From Leuctra nigra (lineage: Eukaryota > Arthropoda > Insecta > Plecoptera > Leuctridae), in contig OW203765.1 of the NCBI GenBank assembly GCA_934045905.1, forward strand, positions 18,601,409 through 18,665,408: a DNA stretch of 64,000 bases. The letters run 5' to 3'. Every line of letters starts with the position of its first letter. Positions within the stretch are counted from its first letter, which is position 1. Shown here in pieces: positions 41,501-51,100 of this stretch. The notes below the pieces were generated by a model. That model worked only from the letters and a program-made list of their open reading frames with translations, was not told where the DNA came from and ran no database searches. A program made the translations under genes and the position numbers.

Positions 41501-44389
41501 ACTCACGATGTAGAAAAAGGACCGCCATCTTTAATGTATAAGGTGGAAACTCGTCACTTTATCACCATTGAAATCTTTGAATACGAATTACGGGTAGATG
41601 TTGATGCCTAAACAACGTTGCTCGCGTATAAATCACTAGCGCTTTCTTGAGGAACTAAAGTAATCAAGGTCTATCGATTGACTAGTTTTAATGATTTAAG
41701 AATGTTTTAAGAATGTTTATAGAGTGTTTTAGTGTGCATTAGTTAGAATGTTTTAGAATGCATAGCTAGTTTGTAACATGAGCCCTAGCGCTAATGAGTG
41801 TTGCGCGATGGGCATCTACAGACCTTGATAATCGTGCTATTGGAACTGGTATCGCGGAAAGACTCGAAGAGTTTCCACCTTATATATTAAAGATGGCAGT
41901 CCTTTTTCTACATCAAGCTAGACTCATGCCAATAAAATGATGGGAATCATGGGGGGATATCTGAGTTGAAGTTGTGTTGTTCATTAGATGGGAGGTCCGG
42001 TGTGGCATGCTCCCCTGCACGGCCCATCATTTGTCGCCAAGTTGTGCCAATTCCTGGAGAAGTCGAGTTCGAGCGAGCGACTGCAACAGCTGGTGACGAC
42101 AATCCGAGACGAGCTTCAAGATGTCTGCTTCTACTACTCACTCCATTCGTTGCATTCGGTCGTTCCAACAGAACCAGCAATTACGATGGAGAACCTGAGG
42201 TCGGTATATATGAAATTTATCTTGTTCTTTGTCAGTAGCTCAACCAGGGGCGTGCGGTCCAGGTATGTGGGTAATGTGCAGCATACCCAGGCGATTTCAG
42301 CAAATAAATAAATAAATAAATAATAATATTAATATATCTCTGAGTGATTGATTTAACTATTATTAAATTGCTTTTTCGACGTTGCGAATCAATGTTTTTT
42401 TGTTGAGTAATATAATATCGTGATTCATACTGCCGCGCGGGCGCGAGCTGCAGCGTTTTTAACTTGGTTACGTCATGGTCATGCGACTAAGATCTTCGCA
42501 TAACCAGGGAGCGACCTTGGAGCCACGGAGTTGAATTCTGCGCAATTGCAAGGCAACTAAGCGGGTGAGGGACGGCGGGAATAACAGCCAAAGTCATGCT
42601 CTCTCGACAGGAGCAATCGTCTTGCGTCATATCACGTGACAATGATCGCCAGTCACACGCGGGAACTGCAGAGCAGAGTGTTGTGCAATGAGTGCTTTAT
42701 AAGTATTTTATTTAGTGTGTTGTAATTATTATGTGGTTTTCTTTGACTTTAACATGGATATGACAAAGTACGAAAAAGTGAGTGTGGTAGGTACAGTTGT
42801 TAGAAAACCCGTTTACGAGACGATTTTTTTTTTAAGCAATGTATGTGTACATACATACATATATGTGCACTTTCTGTGTACATACATGAATAAAATACAG
42901 GATACAGTGCATTACAATTACGGTATGAAATATAAAAATAAACACAGAGTGCATCATTAGAACATTTCAATTTCAGTATTAAATTTTAAAAGAAGAAACA
43001 CAAAGTTTATCATTAGAACGGACAATCTTTGAACAAATTCAATTTGTCATTAAAATTATTTTTATTTATAGCCTATCCCAAAAACCTACAGTACATACTT
43101 TACAGTGATCAAGGTGCAGGGCATAAAAATTTCATAATAAGGCAAATGTGACAAAATATTTCAAAGACGCTTAGGTACCTACCTACCTAGTAATATGTCA
43201 ATTATTCTTCATGTTCATTTGGTACCACCAGAGAATGAGAATGTAATCCACACAAAAAGGCTCCAATCTTTCGTTATTGTAAAACTGCGCATAGCTATCA
43301 CATTAACCGCTTTTGCCCATAAGAGTCGTAAAATCGTTATAATTTTATATCGAGTCGGAGTTCCAATAAGCTAATCAGCTTGTTAAGAAGAATGACGTCA
43401 AGCGTTTATGCTCCATCCTCAGATCTGCACTTCACAAGTTTCAAGTATCCTCATTCCACGGCAGCGAGGATGCAGTGAAGACAGATGCACCAGCAAATGT
43501 CATTTGGGATGCGATCACAAACTGGATGCACCAGGAAAACGTCACTGCTCTTCCGTTGAAAGAACCCGGCCAACATATTCTAGACAGGTATCGGGTGAAA
43601 GGAACAAGTACAGAGGGGTCATGAAGAAAAATCGTTTCATTCATTGTTTAAAAATGTATCATCTAAAAAGCCTGTACAGTGTGACCAATAAAAGAACAGT
43701 AAATAATATTAAAAAACTGTGATATAAATTTGAGCCTGGAGCTGGGGTGCGATCACGTAAAGTGATAACTTCCTTGTCACAGTGACAAGTCCCTAGAAGG
43801 CCATGAATAACATTGAGATGAGAAGCTTGTCACCGTGACAAAAAAGTTCTCATTTTATGTAATCCCATCCCCGTTCTCCCATCTAGAGAGCTTATATTCT
43901 GATGACTTAGTCTATTATGTCCCTTCCATAATACATGGACCTAAAATATTACAAAATATCAATGAGTACTAATCTGTAGGTATTGTGTACTTGTATGAAC
44001 AATTATATTGAGTTCAGCATAAACACAAAATAAGCTTTAAAGGGAGTCCATTTTCAGTCTAAGCATTGCACGGATGCAACGGAGCAACATAATTGCGACG
44101 AATGTTTAACATCATTCCACTTGGGTGTGCCTCCAACCGACCAAACCACAGTCAAGCAATACTCGACTGTTCAAATGGCACATGTACTAAAATTCAAATC
44201 GGTATTCAAGGTTCTACAAAAAGGTATGTGAAGTGTACAAAGTACATCGCAAGTAGGAGTGGAGTGGACACTGGAAATCGCTCTATGTAACAATTCGATA
44301 AGTGAGCCTTCGAAATTCATGCGAATTACTATTCGTGTGCATGCTGCTGATTTATAGGACTTGAAACTGATGTGTCAAAGTTGCAGTGA
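32546..44389 (+). CDS. TRMT1-family protein, probable catalytically altered paralogue
   Basis: Eight exons with consistent phases: 32546-32586 (uncertain), 35926-36195, 39380-39757, 40904-41066, 41988-42203, 43379-43594, 44058-44223 and 44358-44389; 493 residues. Clear homology to tRNA (guanine26-N2)-dimethyltransferase: MLMYSHH.., RFDVVDLD, FLD-like YLDTAVQ, GGLLLVTC, YAKYGSL, EMALRVL, zinc-type CTGC..CENC, GGPVWHAPLH, FYYSLHSL and DAVKTDAPANVIWD. However, the SAM-binding TGLRS region reads DGANS, the ANDAS block reads VGNSQQ, the catalytic DPYGSP reads IADVT, TCTD reads TCRD and DFYVRVF reads GGCVKVCVRVF. The fold and RNA-binding part seem kept while the active site is lost. Exon 1 and the last two exons rest on phase alone. 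The ATG at 32546 has an in-frame stop 18 nt upstream. Confidence 0.78.
33245..33663. mobile_element. TIR element in the TRMT1-like intron 1
   Basis: 37-bp ends: ACGATCACCACACTTTACAG.. at the left returns inverted as CTGTAAAGTGTGGTGATCGT at the right, including GGGATCGGAAACTGTCTG. Both sides are followed by TTTGTCC (33239-33243 region and 33666-33672). No coding frame. It contains a TGACGTCA palindrome. Confidence 0.72.
33673..33919. mobile_element. Short TIR element adjoining the previous one
   Basis: AATAGGCCATTTAAGAAAG at the left is matched inverted by CTTTCTTAAATGGCCTATT at the right (33901-33919). The interior holds GTGCGCACTGCGCCTGCG. Non-coding, with no clear target duplication. Confidence 0.65.
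34330..34588 (-). mobile_element. 5S rRNA-derived SINE (SINE3-like)
   Basis: Read on the minus strand, 34588-34495 resembles insect 5S rRNA: GCAACGGCTGGTGTATTGGA, GTTCTCATCAGTTCACCGAG, TTTAAGCAACATTGAGCGCG and the box-C-like GTTGGATGGGTGACC. An unrelated body follows, ending in TCGGATGGGACGTTAAGCC. The diverged 5S head with internal pol III boxes and a foreign tail is the structure of 5S-derived SINEs. It is too diverged and has the wrong 3' end for a working 5S gene. Confidence 0.72.
35670..35805. repeat. Half copy of the foldback family at 45838-46471
   Basis: CTACATCGCAAACTAACAGA then AATTGATTCC.., CAATCAACAATCGGCATATT and GCACATTCATTCATATTCTT match the left arm of the foldback at 45980-46080. 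Only one arm is present, just upstream of the TRMT1-like exon at 35926. Confidence 0.6.
36537..36681. mobile_element. Harbinger-like MITE hairpin
   Basis: 145 bp with arms GTAGGACCAACTCTGGATTA.. and ..TAATCCAGAGTTGGTCCTAC, ends GGCCG/CGGCC, flanked by TTA on both sides (TTA target duplication typical of PIF/Harbinger). A relative with the same design is at 53437-53574. Confidence 0.75.
36779..36977 (+). repeat. 5' LTR of the deleted gypsy element
   Basis: 199 bp, TGTGATGTTGGC.. to ..GATAACAACACA. It contains AATAAAG (36889 region), a likely polyadenylation signal. Confidence 0.92.
36978..37990 (+). CDS. Integrase-only remnant of gypsy pol
   Basis: An open frame of 337 codons whose first ATG overlaps the 5' LTR edge. 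It lacks gag, protease, RT and RNase H. It keeps the end of the HHCC zinc domain (CQHC only, the His pair being deleted), the whole DDE core (AMDLFQ, VVSDNGPQFSSDEF, GLAERTVK) and the C-terminal part. The deletion joined the leader to the middle of the integrase zinc domain. The frame stays open after the deletion, consistent with youth; function is doubtful without the zinc domain. Confidence 0.88.
38073..38271 (+). repeat. 3' LTR of the deleted gypsy element
   Basis: Same 199 bp as the 5' LTR, with no difference found by eye. The polypurine tract ends at 38072. Confidence 0.92.
39090..39272 (+). other. Orphan GC-rich open stretch in the TRMT1-like intron
   Basis: 61 codons (..DPLETDFHRVPPALPPP.., DLAFPPVLYLVPLVDLPPP, TGA) preceded by a good acceptor (AATATCACAG). 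Its base composition differs from the surrounding AT-rich intron. Splicing from exon 36195 would place it in another frame and stop after a few codons. It may be a transposon relic or an alternative terminal exon; not recognised. Confidence 0.25.
40064..40782. mobile_element. Two repeat-rich TIR elements side by side
   Basis: 40064-40295 is a swarm of GTCTTA/TAAGAC words (GGTCTTACATTAAGACCG.., GGTCTTATCTCGGTCTTACC) with CACTA-like ends. 40309-40782 has ends CGTTGGTGTTTTGCC and GGCAAAACACCGACG, plus internal copies of AAGGGCCTATCTC at 40327, 40490, 40560 and (inverted) 40754. Both are non-coding and lie in the intron between TRMT1-like exons 39757 and 40904. Confidence 0.6.
41251..41505. mobile_element. 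Foldback MITE
   Basis: CAGTCTATAGTACGTTCTAC AAGGA at the left is matched inverted at 41479-41504 (TCCTTGTAGAACGTACTGTA). It abuts the next element, which inserted at its right end and used TAGACTCA as target. Non-coding. Confidence 0.65.
41506..41918. mobile_element. TIR element with 8-bp TSD
   Basis: Left end GATGTAGAAAAAGGACCGCC ATCTTTAATGTATAAGG and right end CCTTATATATTAAAGATGGC AGTCC..CTACATC are inverted. TAGACTCA is duplicated (41498-41505 and 41919-41926). Non-coding; hAT-like by TSD size. Confidence 0.8.
42245..42310 (+). mobile_element. Left end of a hAT-like element (CAGGGGCGTGC)
   Basis: CAGGGGCGTGCGGTCCAGG resembles the left terminus of the complete element at 50033-51710. No matching right terminus (GCACGCCCCTG) was found within the following kilobase, so this copy is truncated or its right end is diverged. 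Confidence 0.45.
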
Positions 44390-44488
44390 TAAAATATCTT
44401 TTGATTACATTTGCAAATATTTCAAGACAAGCATAAAATGTCTGTATGATGTCAATCATGCTTCAAGTTCATTGAAAATTTGTATGAA

Positions 44489-44494
44489 AATAAA
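44489..44494 (+). terminator. Candidate poly(A) signal of the TRMT1-like gene
   Basis: AATAAA (in GAAAATAAAATATG), 100 bp after the inferred stop codon at 44387-44389. Confidence 0.4.
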
Positions 44495-45145
44495 ATATGA
44501 TAAATATGATATATCCAAAAATGCCTATATAATGTTTACCTCGATGACCACTCACAATTTTTTAGTTCCAAGAAGGGAACAGAGAGATGCTTGAAGAAGT
44601 TCCAAAAAGGGAACAGAGGGGTCAAACGTTTCCAGTAAATAATTTAAAAAATAATCTCAGGATCCTGTTCAAAAACTATTCATGAGACTGCAACGATTAC
44701 ATTAGTATGTGTGCAACATTTGAGATCGATTGGTTGAACGGTTTGATCCGCATAGTCTGGGCAAAAACACGGACAGAAAAACAGAGTGCCATAAAAGAGT
44801 AGGTGCCGTAGTGAGTGACGCTCGCTTAATTCAAATGATTATAAAGTTAGTAAATTACCAAGATCATGTTTTGTGATAACAACTGGTACAAATTGTATTA
44901 CATACCTAATTACTGCTACAAACTTAATAAGTGTCAACCTACATTCTTTTACTCAACTGTATTGGATAACAGATACACATAGATTTATTTCTAATGATTA
45001 ATGAAGTTACCAGAAGATGAAATTAGTAAACTGCAGTCAGCATTACCTTATTTTTATCTTTTGCTTCGTTTTACAATTCTATATTTTTTTAACATCAGTT
45101 ATATAAAAAAACTTAGTACTACCTATACAATTAGCAGCATGATGC

Positions 45146-48100
45146 TCAGTGAATAAAGGCTTGGCCAGTTATGTTGAGGGATTCCGCTCTCCCCCGTATG
45201 CGCCTCGCGAGATTGATGTCGGAGACCATTAGAGTGACTCTCTTGGCGTGTGTTGTGCAGTAGTAGGCATCTGACATGAGCTGTGTCAGGTAGATCTCAC
45301 ACGCCTCCTGAAGGGCTTGAAGCGCACTGGCCTGGACCCTGTCAACACATAATAGCGTATGTAAAGAAAAGATTTAAAAAATAAAATTTAATTTCATGCT
45401 TCTGATAAATAATGAGTAGGTAGTATCACTGGCAGCATTTTTATGGTTGTTGTATGGTAGGATATTTCTACTTAACTTTAATGTAACTTTTGAAAATTGA
45501 CAATGTTCCAACCCCTATGAAAAACATCCCTATTGATCTGGTACACATACCTACCGTAGGTACTTTCACTTTTATTAACTATTATCTGATTATTATTTGA
45601 TTCATCTATTTCACAAGGGATTTGTTCACTAACACTGGTCTTAAGTCCAGTACTCACGGCACACCCACCTCGAACATTGGATGCGGCCTTGGATTTTAGA
45701 ACCTATCTCTATAATATTGTAGAATGTGCATACACATCGCACATGTGTGGCCTTGAAAAATTTAACATTAATATCACGAAGGTATCCAATTCCTTTGAAT
45801 GCATTGTGTGTGGTTAAGTTACTAGAGTCTACTGAACAATTCGACACTAAAAGTATCTAGAGAATGCGCTAATATCAGTAAGATGGCCGCTCACGCGAGT
45901 ACAATCCCACCGCGTGCGTACTTTCACATACAAGTCACTTAGATGTCAATCGTAACGAGTTCAGTAAAAAGTTATAAATACATCGCAAATTAACAGAAAT
46001 TGATGCTTACCTCACTCGGTGTCAACAATCAAATACAATTGGCATATTTCATTACAGCACACATTCATTCAAATTCTTGTGAAAACGAGTTGTGTATTCA
46101 CCCAAAAGCAGCATTTGACAGATTGCAATTATTTGAACGAGGCGTCAAGAAAAATGTGTGTTCAAAAGGCCGTGAGAAAAACAATTTGCATCTGTCAAAT
46201 GGTGATTTTTGGTGAATAGACATCTCGTTTTCACAAGAATTTGAATGAATGTGTGCTGTAATGAAATATGCCGATTGTATTTGATTGTTGACACTAAGGT
46301 ATCCATCAATTTCTGTTATTTCGCGATGTAATTATAACTTTTACTGAACTCGTTACGATTAACATCTAAGTGACTTGCCTGAACGCGCCCTGTGCGCATG
46401 AGCACAAGTACTCGTGGTATAGATGTTAACTTTTTCCGCTATGTGGCGTTTTGCAACTTTTAGTGTCGAATAGTATGCTCCAAGCATCAGCTGGCTCTAA
46501 ATCATCGGGGACTAGACATGAGTCAATGTACAGCCAACTCTGTAGGTATATCATGATAAATCATTACGGTTGCTGAAAACGTCCACTAGAGAGCACACAT
46601 CCAATAAGTTTTACAAACTTCCGTAGGCCAAAGTAATTATTTCAAAAAGTGTTCGATATGAACGAAACAGTTTGCATGGTAAAGTTTGCACAGGAATCTG
46701 TACAAAGTTTTTTGACAGTTTTCACAGGCATTTTGTAAACTATGGAAAGAAAATAGAGACTACATATAAAATTGAACGTTCACTGAAATTGTCAAGTCCC
46801 AACTTTTCAATGATTTTTATCCAAATAAAATCTACCTAAAGAAAAAAAAAACTCCAGTAGGTACCTAGATACTGTGTTTTGATTATAGATTTATAACTAA
46901 TTTTATTTTTTTAACTTCACACAGTTCTGCAGCTAGGCTAATGGCGACAGATGAATGATTATGATTTATGATGATAGTAGGGAGATGATGGTAAAGAGTA
47001 GTAAGGATGGAAGATAGAAGAGATGGATGGAAGAGGTGGTCGTGGCCTATTAGTAGGGTACCTTCCCAAGTTCCCAGCATTTGCCAGTCGACTGAGGGAA
47101 TACCATTTTTAATTTATAAATATTGAAAAATACTTGAGAATTTGACATTCAAAGCTGTGCTCAAAGCTGTGCTCAACTGTGCTGTGTTTCTAAAAACACT
47201 TTCTAGGCACAATTTTTGAAAATATTAAACCCTGTCTGGCTTTCAGGCCTTAATTGTGCTTAATGTAGGAATCACTAGTGATGGCAATTTTCTGAAAAAA
47301 ACATTTTTTTTGAAATTTTTTTAAATTACTTTTTTTATTGCTTTATTTCACACAATTGTTAATAATATATCTGAAAAAAGCGTAAAATCAAAATCAAAAT
47401 AAAAGCCAAATATAAGCCCAAATCTCAGTTTTTCTTCATTGTAATTTTGGCCAGACTGTAATTTCTACATAGGCGGAAAATTTGAATGCTGTATTAATGA
47501 TCATTTTGCACATTTACCACTCAGACAACAACACGCATCATAATAGAGTTCAGTAGGTATGCATCCCAAGTATGCCCATACATTTATTAAATCAAATATA
47601 ATTGATTTAAACTTTTTCAAAAAATTTCAATTTTTTCAATGGTCATTGAAAATTTTCTGAAAATTTTCATTTTTCTGAAAATTTTCAAATGAAAATTTTC
47701 AATGGGCCATCACTAGGAATCACCCTAGACCAAGCTTACCGTAATCCATCACAGTCACGGCCTTGGAAAGCTCTGGACTCCTCTTCTGCTAATAACAATT
47801 CTCTGACGACCCGAGAGAATGGTAAGCGAGGGATCAACAGGTTGGTGGTTCGCTGAAGCTTCCGTATCTCGCGGAGTGCTTTGACGCCAGGTCGGAATCT
47901 GCGCGGCCGTGATGCGTCTCTCCCTGGTGTATTCGATTTGTTTTGCGATCTTGATGGCTGATTTTGCGATCTTGATGACGAATTTGCCGATCTTGATGTT
48001 CCAGCCTCGAATAACAAGAAAATATTTGTAAATATCACTTACTTTTAAGGCACTATTAGTAACTATTGACATTCATGTATCGAAGTCAAAGTAATTTAGG

Positions 48101-51100
48101 CCCCCCTCTCCCATGTTTAGCTTATTACAAACTTAATTAATAATTATCTACCTACCCAATAGATAAAATAAATAGATAAAATGAAATTAGATTGTTCTGA
48201 AATTTGTAATTAACAACCTAGGGTGTAATTCCTGTACTCATTTTCACTCTCTTATCGTAAATTTTAAAACAGTAGCAACCATTGTTATGGACGTTAACAA
48301 ATTGGAGTAAACAAAATTTACGATACGATTAACAGACTAAAATCGTACAGGAATGACATCCCAGGGGACAGATTCACAAAAAGTATTATCTCCTAACTTA
48401 CGTACTATCTTTGGTATTAGCTTTCATTTAACATGGTGTTTTTGGTATTAAATCAAAAGATAATACGTATTAGCAGATCCTAGTACTTTTCGTGAATCCA
48501 GCCCCTGCATAGGTACCGTGCAAACTTCACACTCGATCTCCGTTAGTCATTTTTATGAAACGTTTAATTAGGTAACCGGGTTCAATCATTCTGAGTAACT
48601 CAGGACTGGCCGGCCAGGAGTGCCACCTACTTCCATCGCGGTGCCAGAGCTAGAGTAAAGTATTGGTATTGTTACTGTATTTGCTTAGATGTTCTGCACG
48701 TACCAGTGCTCGATTTTCCACGCGTTACACCGAGCGTTTTCCTAGTATAATAAATTACAACCAACAATGTACCTACTACCATTCAGAAAACTACACTTAC
48801 CCTCTGTTGATCCGGGGTAGACAAAGACGATCCAGTACGGCGGGAAGGCTAGAACATTCATTCATTTATTCAAGAAAAATTTGTTTTGTACATAAATTTA
48901 CAAATTTACCAGCCTACTGGAATAAAATTTCATGATAGTTGCCTATACCCCACTGTGGGAAATTCCATGCCGGATGAGAACCACTGATCTATATGTACAG
49001 GCGCGTAGGAACTACTTTCATCATGGGGAGGGATTACTACAACACCCAAAGAGGGGTCTGGGGGGTGAAGCCTCCCGGTTTTAGCCCCGCAAGGCGTTTT
49101 TTAATTTACACCATTTTAAAGAGATTCTGGGGCTCTAAAATGAACAAACTGAAGCAAAAAATCTCCAATGTTGCCCCGCGGGGCATTTTTCGATTATAAA
49201 AATGTTAAATTACAACAAACAATCCCCTATTCTTGCCCCGCAGGGCATTAATTTAGAGTTTAAACAATTTTTAAGTGATTCTCGGAAACTAAATTTAATT
49301 TTGTATGGTGAATGGAGGGTTGGCCTGCTCGAGTGGGGTGGAGGGGGGGATAATCCCCCCATCCCCCCCCCCCCTTCCTATGCGCTTGTATCAGAAACAA
49401 ACAACATCATGAATGCTCACAAAACCTTTTATTAAACTGTAGGTAATTATTAGGTTGGCCCAGATTCTACAACTGCATTGCTGGTCCGCTAGCAATTTCT
49501 TCCATAAGATTAACATTGAAATAATTGCTAAAGTTCATTCACGATTAGAATAGCAAGCCGTAATGGCGGCGTGTACTACCGTAGTCAAGTAAACATATTC
49601 CTAAACATGTAAATATCAATATAATAATAAAAAATGTGTATAATACGGCTGTAGATAAAAATAAATCAATTTATTGAATTTTTATAATATTTACTACTAT
49701 TAAAAATTGTGTACCTATTTGACATAATTTATACAATTTCAATAATACAAAGAAGAAAGTCTTGCCATTGACAGGGCAGTGTTCAAGTGACTGACCAATG
49801 AACGACGTGATCGACTAAAACGTCAGTGATATTCTTATCGTGAACGAACTTTAGCGAATCAGCAATGCAGTTGCAGATTCTACAACTGCATTGCTGGTCT
49901 GCTAGCAATTTCTTCCATAAGATTAACATTGAAATAATTGCTAGCGAATCAGCAATGCAGTTGTAGAATCAGAGCGTACCTATTGTAAACAGTATTTACA
50001 TGTGCGCTAGGTAGGTAGTAATACTTCTGTTCCAGGGGCGTGCAGTGCAGCCTAGGCAAACTAGGCACTGCCTAGCCAGGCAGTTGACATCCTAAGCTTA
50101 ATTTTTATTTTACCCAATAATATTTTATTTTCATTAAATGTATTTTGTAAAATGAACGTACTTTATGGTATAATATGCGCGAGATGCTTAATATACTTGT
50201 ATAGAGCGTGGCCAGTCGTGCCCGCCAAAATTGCGATTTTTAGGAAATGTTTTTAGAACAGATAGTAGCAAGGACTAGACTAATCGAGCTGCGCGCCTGT
50301 GTTATTGTCGACGGGGAGGGGAGGAAGAGTCGCACTCGCACTGTGACGTCACTCACGTCGCGTCATCAGACTGAACACCTACAACTGATCTCCATCTCTC
50401 TCGCACTAATGTTTCAAAGGTGTATCTCTCTTCTCTCTTTAACCAATGCTCCAACGATATCTTTCTTCTCCCTCGCTCCAACGGAAATGCTACTCGGCTA
50501 GAACAGGCGATAACCTTTGGCCGAGGCAAGCTCAAAAATGCAAGTAAAGCATAAAATGTCCTCAACTCGGCAATACAAATAAGCAAAATGACACAGTTCG
50601 TTCACAACTCTCATCGGGTAAACATATTTAGGGCTCCCATAATCTAAATGTGAAAAAGCGGGACAAAAAATTCCAGATATAAAATCCCGTGCGACAACAA
50701 TGGGGGGTCTGGGGGGATGGCCCCCCAGCTAAATGCGGGTCCGGGGCGCATAGCCCCGGGAAAAATTTGAAATTCATAACATGATTTAGAGCAATTCTAC
50801 GCACTTTTGACAGGAAATAAATTGTGTTTCTTTTTATTGAACGTGCGTAGTTTTGTTTCCTTGAATAGGTACCTACTAATTATTATCATGTACCTATTAC
50901 CTACCTATTTTAAATGTCTCCAAAGAGGTTACGTTTGTTTTGTATAAAAGATGAGGGATAAACCAAAGGAAGTCAATGACAATCATGATTAAGATGATAT
51001 TTATTATTATATTTATTATCGATGCAGAGTGCATTTGAATGAAAATGAGCGGGATTTTTGACTTGTTAGAAAAACGGGACAAATACAGGGTTTTTAAAAT

